Positions 16,973 through 26,185 of a DNA stretch of 64,000 bases are shown piece by piece. The notes below the pieces were generated by a model. The model saw nothing but the letters and a program-made list of their open reading frames with translations, was not told the DNA's origin and searched no databases. Position 1 is the stretch's first letter. Each line of letters starts with the position of its first letter. Source of the DNA: an uncultured Peptoniphilus sp. (lineage in GTDB: Bacteria > Bacillota > Clostridia > Tissierellales > Peptoniphilaceae); NCBI RefSeq assembly GCF_946998875.1, contig NZ_CAMQAY010000001.1, positions 1 to 64,000 on the forward strand, in the 5' to 3' direction. The position numbers were made by a program, and so were the translations under genes.

Positions 16973-16993
16973 AAGAGACTTACTAGGGTCTCT
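16973..16993 (+). terminator. Rho-independent terminator
   Basis: AAAGAGAC (16973-16980) and GTCTCTTT (from 16988) form an 8-bp stem with a short loop; the T-run continues for several bases. Confidence 0.8.
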
Positions 16994-17074
16994 TTTTTTA
17001 TGTAATTTTTTATAATTTCCTGGCAAAAATGATAAAATAGAGAAAATAAATTGAAATTTTAATTTGGAGTTTTT

Positions 17075-17935
17075 ATGAATTTAAAAAATAAAAAAATGGC
17101 ATATATTTTTCTTTATCTTGCCTCCTTTGCCTTGAGCTTTGGAATTTTAGTCTTAGTTAATAAAATTGAATTTATCCCAATAATAAATAATATCCTCCTA
17201 GGATTTGGTTTTTTACTTTTTATTGGCCTACAAATTTTTTCGCTCTACAATTTTACGAAATTTAAAATTAATAAGCAGGGCAAAATATTTATCTTTATCC
17301 TAATTTTAATTCTTGGAGGAATTTTTGCCTTTTATATATTTTTAGCTTCTGTTTTTTCTGGAAAAGAGAACCGCTCCTTAATTTATGGTGGCGAAAAATA
17401 TTATATTTTAAATGTGGGATGGATGGATCCTCTTTATGAGGTCTACAGAAAAAATTTCATCACCATGGATAAGTTAGATGAAGAAAGGCTTGGTCAGGTT
17501 TTTTCTGATTTGAGTAAAATTCATGATGAGGACCAGAGAGAAATTTTAAGGTTTTTAATTTATGGAAGAGAAGATATGAAAGAAGATATTCACCATGCAA
17601 AGGAAAATCATCAAGTAGAAGAAAAACCTGAAGAAAAAAATAAAGCAGAAGATAAAAATGAATTATTAAAAAATTTTATAGTAAAAGACGCCATAAAAAT
17701 CGAAAATTCAGACTATGGACTACTTGAAGTTGACAGTGCAGGTGCAAGGAGTCGCTGGTTTTTTGTAAAAATAGTGGGCGATGACATGACTTTTATTTCA
17801 GAATTAGAAGAAACAAGTCCAGAAGTCAGCGGAAGAGTTGATGAAAATGGAAATATTTATTTAAACTTCACTGACATAAATAAAAATGAGATCAAATATA
17901 TTTCAAGGGACGGCGGCAAAACTTTTAAAGAATGA
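17075..17935 (+). CDS. Membrane protein with extracytoplasmic domain, unknown
   Basis: The 286-residue protein has three hydrophobic segments in its first 95 residues (about 8-27, 33-55 and 70-92). An E/K-rich low-complexity stretch follows (about 170-195, HHAKENHQVEEKPEEKNKAE), then a beta-rich C-terminal domain with NSDYGLLEVDSAGARSRWFF and a YISRDGGKTFKE end. The latter recalls a BNR/Asp-box motif (S-x-D-x-G-x-T-F), although only one copy is visible. No family is recognised. The gene lies 9 bp before another small membrane protein gene with which it is probably co-transcribed. Confidence 0.65.
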   Translation: MNLKNKKMAYIFLYLASFALSFGILVLVNKIEFIPIINNILLGFGFLLFIGLQIFSLYNFTKFKINKQGKIFIFILILILGGIFAFYIFLASVFSGKENRSLIYGGEKYYILNVGWMDPLYEVYRKNFITMDKLDEERLGQVFSDLSKIHDEDQREILRFLIYGREDMKEDIHHAKENHQVEEKPEEKNKAEDKNELLKNFIVKDAIKIENSDYGLLEVDSAGARSRWFFVKIVGDDMTFISELEETSPEVSGRVDENGNIYLNFTDINKNEIKYISRDGGKTFKE

Positions 17936-17944
17936 GGAGAAAAT

Positions 17945-18217
17945 ATGGAATTTATTCTTGGTATCATTGCAATATTTTTTGCAATTAAAAATATAATAGC
18001 TTGGACTCATGGAAAGGATCCACAAAAGTATAGATTTTTGAGCCTTGCCTTTACATCTCTTACAATTTTTTCTTTTTATTATATGGGAGCGGAGTTTCTA
18101 TCAAAGGGAGATATAGCGGGCGCTTTAGATGTTGTTCCTACAATATCAGAAATTTTATTCTTTTGCACAATTGCTTCAATAATAATAAATGGAATTACGC
18201 TTTTTAAGATAAAGTAA
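17945..18217 (+). CDS. Small three-helix membrane protein
   Basis: A 90-residue protein with three hydrophobic segments (about 3-17, 33-47 and 66-86) separated by a short polar loop containing THGKDPQKYRFL. No family is recognised. The ATG at 17945 follows GAGGAGAAAAT directly behind the preceding gene. It is probably the second gene of a two-gene operon; nothing suggests a function beyond membrane location. Confidence 0.6.
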   Translation: MEFILGIIAIFFAIKNIIAWTHGKDPQKYRFLSLAFTSLTIFSFYYMGAEFLSKGDIAGALDVVPTISEILFFCTIASIIINGITLFKIK

Positions 18218-18318
18218 AGTGAAAACTTTGAAAATTTTGCGGACTTTTTTATTTATTTTAAAGTAAATTTACAATCTAATGATATAATGACCAGATTAAG
18301 AATTTTGGGAGGTTTATT

Positions 18319-19542
18319 TTGAAGAAAAAAGAAATTTCCACAGCTATGTTATTTATAATTTTATTTGGCATTGTCAGTTTATTTTCCGACATGACCCATG
18401 AAGGTGCATCAAGCATTAGGGGAGCTTACCTAAGTGTCCTTGGCGCATCAGCTGGGACAATTGGTTTTATATCAGGTCTTGGTGAACTTGTGGGCTACTC
18501 CATGAGGTATGTCTTTGGAAAAATTACTGACAGGACAAAAAAATATTGGCCCATGGTAATTTTTGGCTACATCTTAGATATTTTGGCAGTGCCTGCTCTT
18601 GCCCTTGTTGGTGAAAAGGGTTGGCTAGCTGCATCACTTCTCTTGGTAGTCCAAAGGATGGGCAAGGCAATAAAAAAGCCTGCCAAGGATACCATTATGT
18701 CCTTTGCTGCCTCCCAAGAGGGCGTAGGCAAGTCCTTTGGCATACAAGAGATGCTAGATCAAATTGGGGCATTTCTAGGTCCAGTTTTTCTATACCTAGT
18801 CATGTTATTTAAGACAGAGGGAAGAACTTTTGAAATTTATAGAACTTGCTTTGCATTTTTGGCAATTCCTGGTTTTATTACCATTCTTCTCTTGTTTTAT
18901 ACCAAGATGAAATTTCCAAATCCAGAACATTTTGAGCCTGAGCCAAAAAAAGAAGAGGCCTTCCACATGAAGAAGTCCTTTTTATATTACATTGCAGGTA
19001 TTTCCTTCTTTGCCTTTGGCTTTATTGACTACTCAATAATAATTATGCACATTACGAGAAATTACACAGAAGTTGCTGGAAGCCTTCAAGAGACTACAAG
19101 CCTTATAAACAGCGGAACTATTCCTCTACTCTATGCAGGGGCAATGCTAGTGGATGCCATAGCGGCACTTGTTTTTGGCCATATTTATGACAAAAATGGA
19201 GTGAAGGCACTTGTCATCTCTACAATAATTTCAGCGCCCTTCTCTCTATTTATCTTTGGCTTTAATAGTCTACCAGCACTTTTATTTGGACTTGCCCTTT
19301 GGGGCATTGGCATGGGTGCACAGGAATCAATATTAAAGGCAGCGGTGACTTCTATGGTGCCAAAGAAAAACAGGGCAACGGGCTATGGAATTTTTGAATG
19401 TTCCTTTGGATTTTTCTGGTTCTTGGGTTCCTGGCTACTAGGAGTAATGTACAGCATCTCTCTTCCAGCTATGATAATTATTTCTATACTAGCTCAACTT
19501 CTTGCAATTCCACTTTATTTAAAAGTTGCAAAGCTAAAATAA
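18319..19542 (+). CDS. MFS transporter
   Basis: This 407-residue protein has about 11-12 predicted membrane helices and starts with a typical MFS first helix (LFIILFGIVSLFSDMTHEG). Loop 2-3 carries GKITDRTKKYW, a variant of the G-x-x-x-D-R-x-G-R MFS signature, and a second copy (GHIYDKNGVKAL) marks the C-terminal half. The SDMTHEGASSIRG segment is seen in a subfamily of uncharacterised MFS exporters. The start is TTG at 18319 with GGGAGG at a suitable distance; no better start exists. A strong terminator follows at 19547. The substrate is unknown. Confidence 0.85.
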   Translation: MKKKEISTAMLFIILFGIVSLFSDMTHEGASSIRGAYLSVLGASAGTIGFISGLGELVGYSMRYVFGKITDRTKKYWPMVIFGYILDILAVPALALVGEKGWLAASLLLVVQRMGKAIKKPAKDTIMSFAASQEGVGKSFGIQEMLDQIGAFLGPVFLYLVMLFKTEGRTFEIYRTCFAFLAIPGFITILLLFYTKMKFPNPEHFEPEPKKEEAFHMKKSFLYYIAGISFFAFGFIDYSIIIMHITRNYTEVAGSLQETTSLINSGTIPLLYAGAMLVDAIAALVFGHIYDKNGVKALVISTIISAPFSLFIFGFNSLPALLFGLALWGIGMGAQESILKAAVTSMVPKKNRATGYGIFECSFGFFWFLGSWLLGVMYSISLPAMIIISILAQLLAIPLYLKVAKLK

Positions 19543-19546
19543 ATTT

Positions 19547-19568
19547 AAGGCGGTCTCCGCCTTTTTTT
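19547..19568 (+). terminator. Rho-independent terminator
   Basis: AAGGCGG/CCGCCTT (19547-19563) forms a GC-rich stem with a TCT loop, followed by more T. Confidence 0.9.
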
Positions 19569-19682
19569 AATTGCATAAATTTTTTAAAAAAATTAAAAGA
19601 AAATTTACAATTTTTTTACTTTTCCTTTAAAAAAAGACAATTATATTGTAAGATTAAATTGAAAAAAATTTTTGGAGGATTT

Positions 19683-21281
19683 ATGTCAATTAATTATTTT
19701 ATCGAACTATTGGGAGGGCTTGCTCTCTTCCTTTATGGCATGGAAATGATGAGCAGCGGTCTCGAGCTCGTTGCAGGCGACAAACTTCGTAATGTAATCG
19801 AAAAGATGACATCGAGTTTCTTTAAATCAATACTTGTTGGTGCTTTTGTAACTGCTATAATTCAATCATCTTCTGCCACAACAGTAATGACTGTTGGTTT
19901 CGTAAATGCTGGACTAATGACAATTTATCAAGCGGTTGGAATTATAATGGGGGCGAATATTGGTACAACTATCACTGGACAATTAGTTGCCTTAAATATT
20001 TCCACTCTTGCACCTATAATTGCCTTTGTTGGATTTTTGCTAAATACATTTTCAAAAAATAAGAAGAAGAGATATATTGGTCAAGCTGTAATTGGTCTTG
20101 GATTTTTGTTTATGGGAATGCAATTTATGAGTGTAGCCATGGAACCTTTACGAGATTATCCTGGCTTTGTAACTCTCATGACAAAGTTTGACAACCCAAT
20201 CCTTGGCGTACTTGCAGGTACAGCTATTACTGCAATACTCCAATCATCTTCTGCTTCTCTTGGTATTTTACAGGCAATTGCTAACCAAGGAGTTATACCA
20301 CTTTATTCATCAATGTATATAATATTTGGCTTTAATATTGGAACTTGTATTACATCTGTCTTATCATCAATTGGCTCATCAAAAAATGCAAGAAGAACAG
20401 CCCTAGTCCACGTGCTCTTTAACATTATAGGTACTATAATTTTCGTAACTATTTCCTTTATAGTTCCAATTGATCAAATAATAATTAGATATTCAAGAGA
20501 TTTGCCAGCGGCACAAATTGCCAACTTGCACACACTATTTAACGTTGCGACATCAGTACTTTTATTCCCATTTTCAAGAAAGCTTGCAGATTTGTCTTTC
20601 AAGATTATTCCTGGTATAGACAAGGAACAAGAAGATATGTCTCTACAATATATCAACAAAAATATTGTCAAGGACGCACCTGCAACCTTTACTGATGTGA
20701 AGGCAGAAATTAGAAGACTGCTTGAAATAGTAACTCAAAACTATGAAAATTCAGTTAGCCTCTTGAAAAATTTTGACGAAGAAAAATACGATGAAATCTT
20801 TAGAAGAGAAGAAGTAATAAATTATTTAAACAAAGAGATTTCCGCCTTTATAATCGACTCCTTGGGTCTTGCCATGAACGAACAAACTTCTGCAAACTTT
20901 GCAGCCTACCTTAGAATTTCAAGGGACATGGAAAGAATTGGAGACCACTCCAAAAATATTGCCGAAGTTGCAAAATTAAAGGAAGACCAAAGCCTTGCCT
21001 TTACAGATAAAACTTTTGAAGAATTAAATGAAATAAATGATGTAATCGAGAAGATGTTTAACTCAGCCCTTGGCGAATTAGATAAGGACGAAAGAGTTGC
21101 CTTTATGAGAACATCAAACGAATTAGTTCAAAAGGATGCTACGCAATTTAGAAATAACCACATGCTTAGAATGAGAGAAAAAATCTGCGACCCTGAAAGT
21201 GGACTTCTCTACGAAAAGACACTGGCAGCCATGGAAAGAATTTCATCTTATATTTCTAATGCGGGAAAACTTGCAATTTAA
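19683..21281 (+). CDS. Na/Pi cotransporter family protein with PhoU-like tail
   Basis: The 532-residue protein has the duplicated Na/Pi cotransporter core: the QSSSATT motif at residues 61-67 and its second copy QSSSAS at 187-192, each within a group of hydrophobic helices. The C-terminal ~190 residues are soluble and helical, with RRLLEIVTQNYENSV and RDMERIGDHSKNIAE; the latter matches the PhoU signature E-R-I-G-D. Fused NptA-PhoU proteins import phosphate or act in phosphate homeostasis. The reading frame extends back to 19398, but the ATG at 19683 follows TTGGAGGAT and begins exactly at the family N-terminus. It is monocistronic, bounded by terminators at 19547 and 21291. Confidence 0.9.
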   Translation: MSINYFIELLGGLALFLYGMEMMSSGLELVAGDKLRNVIEKMTSSFFKSILVGAFVTAIIQSSSATTVMTVGFVNAGLMTIYQAVGIIMGANIGTTITGQLVALNISTLAPIIAFVGFLLNTFSKNKKKRYIGQAVIGLGFLFMGMQFMSVAMEPLRDYPGFVTLMTKFDNPILGVLAGTAITAILQSSSASLGILQAIANQGVIPLYSSMYIIFGFNIGTCITSVLSSIGSSKNARRTALVHVLFNIIGTIIFVTISFIVPIDQIIIRYSRDLPAAQIANLHTLFNVATSVLLFPFSRKLADLSFKIIPGIDKEQEDMSLQYINKNIVKDAPATFTDVKAEIRRLLEIVTQNYENSVSLLKNFDEEKYDEIFRREEVINYLNKEISAFIIDSLGLAMNEQTSANFAAYLRISRDMERIGDHSKNIAEVAKLKEDQSLAFTDKTFEELNEINDVIEKMFNSALGELDKDERVAFMRTSNELVQKDATQFRNNHMLRMREKICDPESGLLYEKTLAAMERISSYISNAGKLAI

Positions 21282-21289
21282 TATTTTAA

Positions 21290-21318
21290 AATCTGCTCGC
21301 TGGAGCAGATTTTTTTTG
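21290..21318 (+). terminator. Rho-independent terminator
   Basis: ATCTGCTC (21292-21299) pairs perfectly with GAGCAGAT (21304-21311) around GCTG, followed by seven T. Confidence 0.9.
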
Positions 21319-21405
21319 CAAATTTTTAGGAAATAAAAATATTTTTGATAAAAATATATGTTTACAAAACACAAGTTTAGATGATAGAATGACCTTGGTG
21401 GTAAT

Positions 21406-22635
21406 ATGGAATTAATGGAAAAACTAAAAATCCTATCAGACGCTGCAAAATACGATGTAAGTTGTTCTTCCTCTGGCTCCAATAGAAAGAATAAGAAAGG
21501 CCTTGGCGAGGCAAGTGTCAGTGGAATTTGTCACTCCTGGTCTGAAGATGGCAGGTGCATATCCCTTCTTAAAATACTTTTTACCAATCACTGCATTTAC
21601 AACTGCAACTATTGTATCAATGCCAGAAGCCTTGAATCCAAGAGGGCAGCCTTTACTGTAGATGAAGTGGTGGATTTAACAATAAATTTTTACAAGAGAA
21701 ATTATATTGAGGGCTTATTTTTGTCTTCAGGAATTTTTAAATCCTGCGACTACACCATGGAAAAATTAATTGAAGTGGCAAAAAGACTTCGCGAAAGGGA
21801 AAATTTTAATGGCTACATACACATGAAGGCAATACCAGGCTCCAGTGAGTATCTTATAAAAGAACTTGGAAAATATGTTGACAGGATGAGTATAAATATT
21901 GAGCTTCCCACAGAGAGAAGTCTCGCCCTTCTTGCGCCAGAAAAGAAAATTGAGGAAATTACAAAGCCCATGGACTTAGTGTCAAAGACCTTAAAGGTAA
22001 ATGCTCTTGAAAGGGAAAAATATAAAAATTTTCCAAAGAAAAATATATTTTTGCCAGCAGGACAAACATCTCAGATGATAGTTGGAGCAGGAGACATTCA
22101 CGACAGAGATGTAATTATGAGGTCGCAAAATCTCTATGACAATTATTCACTAAAGAGAGTTTACTATTCTGCCTATGTGCCTGTGAGAGAAAATTCCATT
22201 TTGCCAAAGGAAGAGACGCCCCTACTTCGCGAACACAGAATTTATCAGGCAGATTTTCTCATGAGGTTTTATGGTTTTCGGGCAGGGGAACTTTTAAAGG
22301 GGAAAAAAGAAGATTTTGATTTAAATGTAGACCCCAAGATGGACTATGCAATCGAAAATTATATTGAGCCCATTGAAATAAATAAGGCGAGCCTAGAGGA
22401 GCTTCTGAGGATTCCAGGCTTTGGTCCAAAGTCTGCAAGAAAGATTATAAAGGCGAGAAGGTCCTTTGCCCTTAACTTCAATGACTTAAAAAAGCTTAGG
22501 ATTTCTACCAAGAGAGCCATAAATTTTATAACAGTTTCTGGAAAATATTATGGAGAAAAATTTGATTCAAGAGAAGCTCTTAGGTCTCTAATTTTGGAGA
22601 GAGAAAATTCTAAGCAACTCTCATTTTTTGATTGA
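21406..22635 (+). CDS. Putative DNA modification/repair radical SAM protein
   Basis: The 409-residue protein is of the TIGR03916 type. The radical SAM cluster motif C-x3-C-x2-C is at C63, C67 and C70 (HCIYNCNYC). The ILFTNHC lead-in, FLSSGIF, and IHMKAIPGSS motifs follow in the usual order. Near the C-terminus (about 325-352) is a helix-hairpin-helix motif, INKASLEELLRIPGFGPKSA, which binds DNA. The enzyme is predicted to modify or repair DNA, though its reaction is not established. The next gene, 7 bp downstream, encodes the standard partner (TIGR03915), so this is the complete two-gene module. Confidence 0.9.
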   Translation: MELMEKLKILSDAAKYDVSCSSSGSNRKNKKGLGEASVSGICHSWSEDGRCISLLKILFTNHCIYNCNYCINARSLESKRAAFTVDEVVDLTINFYKRNYIEGLFLSSGIFKSCDYTMEKLIEVAKRLRERENFNGYIHMKAIPGSSEYLIKELGKYVDRMSINIELPTERSLALLAPEKKIEEITKPMDLVSKTLKVNALEREKYKNFPKKNIFLPAGQTSQMIVGAGDIHDRDVIMRSQNLYDNYSLKRVYYSAYVPVRENSILPKEETPLLREHRIYQADFLMRFYGFRAGELLKGKKEDFDLNVDPKMDYAIENYIEPIEINKASLEELLRIPGFGPKSARKIIKARRSFALNFNDLKKLRISTKRAINFITVSGKYYGEKFDSREALRSLILERENSKQLSFFD

Positions 22636-22642
22636 GGTAATA

Positions 22643-23368
22643 ATGATTTATGTATACGACGGAAGTTTTGAAGGACTTCTTACAGTAATTTTTGATTCTT
22701 ATAAGGTCTTGGAAGACCTTGATAACATAGAAAAAAAAGATGAGCAAATTGATTTTATAAGTGACAAGATAAACTGCGTGACGGACCTAAAAAAGGCAGA
22801 GCGAGTGAAAAAATCTGTCATAAAAAACTTTTCCTATTCCTTTTACAATAATCTTCTTATGGTTTTTTCTTCCTGCCATGAAAAAAAGGAAATTGCCATA
22901 GCAAGGACCCTAAAAAAATTATATGTAAAGGGCTTTTATTATCTTGAAAGTGCGGAGGGCGATGTTGTTTTATTTAGAAATATATTAAAAAGAGTTTCAG
23001 GGGAGATTCACTCCTATAAGGGACTTCTTCGCTTTGAAGAGTTGAATGGTTTTTTGTTTGCAAAATTTCAGCCAGAAAATGACATTTTGTACTACATCTT
23101 CAAGCACTTCAAGAGAAGGCTTGTTAAGGAAAAATTTATCATTACAGACATAAAAAGAAATCGCGCCGTAATTTATGATGGGGAGAGGGCAGAATTTTTC
23201 GACTACCAAATGAGCGACAATTTTAAAATTGAGGACAACTATGTAGACCTTTGGCGAGTTTTTTACGACGCCATTGCCATAGAAGAGAGAAAAAATAAAA
23301 AGCTGAGAATTAAGAATATGCCGAAAAAATATTGGGAAAACCTGCCAGAAATAAATAGATTTAAATGA
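22643..23368 (+). CDS. Putative DNA repair/metabolism protein, TIGR03915 family
   Basis: The 241-residue protein starts with MIYVYDGSFEGLLTVIFDSY, the characteristic N-terminus of the TIGR03915 family. The C-terminal half is a DUF4130-type domain with ...DILYYIFKHFKRRL and DLWRVFYDAIAIEERKN, ending in the conserved MPKKYWENLPE. A frame extension to a TTG at 22628 overlaps the preceding gene, but the ATG at 22643 follows GAGGTAAT and matches the family start. Family members are almost always encoded next to the radical SAM protein found just upstream. Some are fused to uracil-DNA glycosylase, which supports a role in base repair; the biochemical role is unknown. Confidence 0.88.
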   Translation: MIYVYDGSFEGLLTVIFDSYKVLEDLDNIEKKDEQIDFISDKINCVTDLKKAERVKKSVIKNFSYSFYNNLLMVFSSCHEKKEIAIARTLKKLYVKGFYYLESAEGDVVLFRNILKRVSGEIHSYKGLLRFEELNGFLFAKFQPENDILYYIFKHFKRRLVKEKFIITDIKRNRAVIYDGERAEFFDYQMSDNFKIEDNYVDLWRVFYDAIAIEERKNKKLRIKNMPKKYWENLPEINRFK

Positions 23369-23435
23369 GTTTTATGGATTTTTCATAAAACTTTTTTTAT
23401 GCCACTTAATGGGTATAATTATCTTGGAGGAAGAA

Positions 23436-24026
23436 ATGGAAAAAAATAGAATTGCAAACATAAATGAATATATAGAAAAAAATTATCCCAAGGCAACTTT
23501 TATGGAGTCAAGTGAAATAGAACTTCCAAACTTTTTGCAGAGAGACTTTCAAGGCTCAGATAACAACTGTACCCTTGCCAGCCTTACGAGAATTATAAAT
23601 TATTATTTTAAGGACTTAGACAAGTTTGAAATTTATAGGGAAGTTTTTGAAATCGCAAGGAGAAATGGCTACTTCAAAGAAATTGGCACCATACCCTTTT
23701 TTATTTCTCGCATAGCCAATACTTATTTTAAGAAAAATAAGATTAAGATTAAAAGCAGGGGCATTTATCTTGGAAATTTTTATTCTCATGTAAAAGAGGA
23801 GATAGATAAATTTCATCCAGTCCTTATGAATCTTGGCAGTGGCTACTACAAGAATCATTCCCTAGTTATTTTTGGCTATTCGATTTATAAGTACAGGGGA
23901 ATGAAGATAAAAATTTTACATGTCTATGACGGTTGGAACAAGGCTCCTTCCTACATAGACTATAGCGACCTCAAGGGCTTTATGAATTTTCCAGTTTTTT
24001 CTTACAATATTTTTAACATTGACTAA
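23436..24026 (+). CDS. C39-like cysteine peptidase family protein
   Basis: The 196-residue protein shows the order of a papain-like C39_2 domain: NNCTLASLTRIINYYF with the candidate nucleophile C45, then PVLMNLGSGYYKNHSLVIFGY with H141, and HVYDGWNKAPSYIDY with an Asp near 165. No signal peptide and no ABC transporter fusion is present, so it is not a bacteriocin-exporter peptidase; it would act in the cytoplasm. The frame opens at 23409, but the ATG at 23436 follows TTGGAGGAAG. It lies 67 bp after the DNA repair pair and 46 bp before another unknown gene; co-transcription is possible. Confidence 0.65.
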   Translation: MEKNRIANINEYIEKNYPKATFMESSEIELPNFLQRDFQGSDNNCTLASLTRIINYYFKDLDKFEIYREVFEIARRNGYFKEIGTIPFFISRIANTYFKKNKIKIKSRGIYLGNFYSHVKEEIDKFHPVLMNLGSGYYKNHSLVIFGYSIYKYRGMKIKILHVYDGWNKAPSYIDYSDLKGFMNFPVFSYNIFNID

Positions 24027-24072
24027 TTTTGTCAAATATAATAGAGTTTAGCTCAAGAGAAAAGGTGATGTT

Positions 24073-24774
24073 ATGGAGAGAAGTTATTTAAAATTTTTAG
24101 TTTCAGAACTGCTTTTTGTAAAGGAAGACACAATAATAAATTTGATACCAAAGACATACGAGAGATATGGAGAAATTTTTGGCGACTTAGAAAATTTTGT
24201 GGATACTTTAAATTTAAATATAAGAAAAGTCAGGAGGAACATAAAATTATTGGACAAATTTTCTCCTGAAGATGCAAAAAGAAAATCTGAAGAAGAATTT
24301 GAAAGAGAGTTTAAAGAACTTGAAGAGGAAAATAAAGATAAGTACAGAAGGGATAATGGTCCTGTAATTTCTGATGAAAAAAGAAAGGAAATCGAGGACA
24401 TTTTTAGGGAAGTTATCTTTTATTACAGCCCCGTCTTAAATGATTTTCCAAAAGAAGAATTTGAAAGGGCAGAGGAACTTTTTAAAAACTGCGACGAGGA
24501 TGGTCTTTTAGAATTTTTAAAGATAGATAGGCCAAGGGAGCTTGATATAAGTAGGGAAAAGTTGCAATACATGAGAGAGGACCTAGAAATAGAAATATCC
24601 ATGATCTTTGACAAGTTTCCTCTAAACCAACTTGACATGCTTGATGACAAGGAGGCAATAGATTTTAACTTAAAGAGGCTAAAGGGCGTCTATGAGGAAT
24701 ACCAAGAGATTTATGGAGGTCTTGGCGAAGAATTAAACATAAAAATTGCAGAAAAATATTTACCCCGTAATTAA
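24073..24774 (+). CDS. Charged helical protein, unknown
   Basis: A 233-residue, highly charged and almost entirely alpha-helical protein with no membrane segment. Low-complexity Glu/Lys stretches are at about 75-95 (KSEEEFEREFKELEEEN) and the C-terminal half looks like a four-helix bundle. No family is recognised. The ATG at 24073 follows AAAGGTGATG. Its stop codon lies inside the loop of a terminator hairpin shared with the convergent phosphatase gene. Confidence 0.65.
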   Translation: MERSYLKFLVSELLFVKEDTIINLIPKTYERYGEIFGDLENFVDTLNLNIRKVRRNIKLLDKFSPEDAKRKSEEEFEREFKELEEENKDKYRRDNGPVISDEKRKEIEDIFREVIFYYSPVLNDFPKEEFERAEELFKNCDEDGLLEFLKIDRPRELDISREKLQYMREDLEIEISMIFDKFPLNQLDMLDDKEAIDFNLKRLKGVYEEYQEIYGGLGEELNIKIAEKYLPRN

Positions 24775-24788
24775 TACGGGGCATTTTT
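24763..24788. terminator. Bidirectional terminator between convergent genes
   Basis: CCCCGT (24763-24768) pairs with ACGGGG (24776-24781); the loop AATTAAT contains the stop codon of the plus-strand gene. A T-run (24784-24790) follows on the plus strand, and A-rich sequence on the other side (24751-24759) gives T's on the minus strand. Confidence 0.85.
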
Positions 24789-25310
24789 TTATTTTCTTGA
24801 ACTTTTTAAGATTTCACGGGTAATTTTTATTGCAAGCCTTGCGGCTATTAGACCCAGGATCAGTCCGGCAATTATATCAGTTGGATAATGCACGAAGAGG
24901 TACATCCTGGAAAAGGCAATGAGTCCTGCCAAGATTAGGGCAAGGGCTCCTCTTTTTTTGTTGTAATAATAAATTACAGATGCAGCGGCAAAGGATGAAC
25001 CAGTGTGTCCCGATGGGAAGGAATATCCCATGGGCGCCTTTATCAAGATTGCCACATCATCAACTGTGAAGGGTCTCGGTCTCGCTATTATTGGCTTTAA
25101 AATCAAGAGACCAAAGACAGAAAAAATAATAAGAGCTACTGCAAGGCTAAAGCCCTCTCTCTTTAATTTGTTATTATTTTGAAAGAGCAAAAATATTGCA
25201 GCAACAATCCAAATAAACCCTCCATTACCAAGACTAGTTATAAAAATCATAATATAATTTAATATTGGAGAGTGGAGACTTTGTAGTGATTCTAAAAATT
25301 TTAATTCCAT
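24789..25310 (-). CDS. PAP2 family phosphatase
   Basis: A 173-residue membrane protein with the three-part PAP2 catalytic signature: K-P-I-I-A-R-P-R-P near residues 71-79, PSGHT near 98-102, and SRMYLFVHYPTD near 135-146. Around these are five hydrophobic helices. The size fits undecaprenyl pyrophosphate phosphatase (BcrC) or lipid phosphatase types, which recycle the lipid carrier for cell wall synthesis or dephosphorylate lipids at the outer membrane face. It starts 2 bp after the stop of the LysR gene, with only a weak ribosome binding site, so translation is probably coupled. Confidence 0.9.
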   Translation of the reverse strand: MELKFLESLQSLHSPILNYIMIFITSLGNGGFIWIVAAIFLLFQNNNKLKREGFSLAVALIIFSVFGLLILKPIIARPRPFTVDDVAILIKAPMGYSFPSGHTGSSFAAASVIYYYNKKRGALALILAGLIAFSRMYLFVHYPTDIIAGLILGLIAARLAIKITREILKSSRK

Positions 25311-25312
25311 TA

Positions 25313-26185
25313 TTACTTTTTATTAAATTTATGCTTTACAAAGCTTACAAAATTTTTCATATCCTTTTTTAGGAAGGCGTCGTTGTGGTAGACCAAATAA
25401 AAAGTTCTCTTAATAGAGAGGTCTTCTATTCTGTGTTTAACAACGTCTTCGTCCTTAAAGGATGAAGATGCACCTATGGAAAGAGCGTCAGAATTTTTTA
25501 CAATATTTAGAACCATGTCCTTATTTTGACAGATGAATTTTAAATCAATTGGTATGCCTCTTTCACGAAGGAAATTTAAAAGCATTTTTTTAGAATTATC
25601 ATCTAAATCGCCAAGGACAAATTTTTTGTTTTTCAAATCTTCTGCGTCAAGCACTTCCTTGTCCTTGATGTCAGAATCCTTTGAGGAAATTATAAAAATT
25701 TCATCTTCAAAGAAAGGCTCAGCTGAATTATCACAAAGGTCAGCATCGCCATCTAATATTGCAAGATTTATAACGCCAGAATTTAATTTTTCAATTATTT
25801 TTTTGCGTGAATCAACATATACTCTTAGGCTTATATTTTCTTTTTTCTTTTCATAATCGTCGATTATTTCAAGTAAAAATTGAGAGCTAAAGTTTGAGCT
25901 CACGCCAAGATTGATGTTGTGAGCAGTAGATGAGCTTTGCAAAAAAATAACAGTATCTTCAAATTGTTCCAAGATATTTAGGGCAAAATCATAAAGCCTT
26001 AAGCCAACATCAGTTATGTATAATTTTTTTGATACCCTATCGAACAATTTTACATTGTACTCGTTTTCTATTTGCGAAATTGCATGGGAGACAGTTGGCT
26101 GCGAAATTTTCAAATTTTTTGCAGCGTTTGACATGTTTTTAGCCTTGACAACTTCGATAAATATTTCCAAATCCCTTATAGTCAT
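25313..26185 (-). CDS. LysR family transcriptional regulator
   Basis: A 290-residue LysR protein. The N-terminal helix-turn-helix spans residues 1-60 (DLEIFIEVVKAKNMSNAAKNL, with SQPTVSHAISQIE as the recognition helix). The C-terminal ~200 residues form the periplasmic-binding-like effector domain (NLGVSSNFSSQFLLEI...). The nearest match in type is the CysB/CysL-like group, but the ligand is unknown. The ATG is preceded by GGAGGTTAAT. It is co-transcribed with the PAP2 gene directly downstream, an unusual pairing since LysR genes are normally divergent from their target. Confidence 0.92.
   Translation of the reverse strand: MTIRDLEIFIEVVKAKNMSNAAKNLKISQPTVSHAISQIENEYNVKLFDRVSKKLYITDVGLRLYDFALNILEQFEDTVIFLQSSSTAHNINLGVSSNFSSQFLLEIIDDYEKKKENISLRVYVDSRKKIIEKLNSGVINLAILDGDADLCDNSAEPFFEDEIFIISSKDSDIKDKEVLDAEDLKNKKFVLGDLDDNSKKMLLNFLRERGIPIDLKFICQNKDMVLNIVKNSDALSIGASSSFKDEDVVKHRIEDLSIKRTFYLVYHNDAFLKKDMKNFVSFVKHKFNKK

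Noticed and set aside
19398..19682. N-terminal extension of the Na/Pi cotransporter frame
   Set aside because: It covers the end of the MFS gene and its terminator; the family N-terminus begins exactly at 19683 behind GGAGGA.
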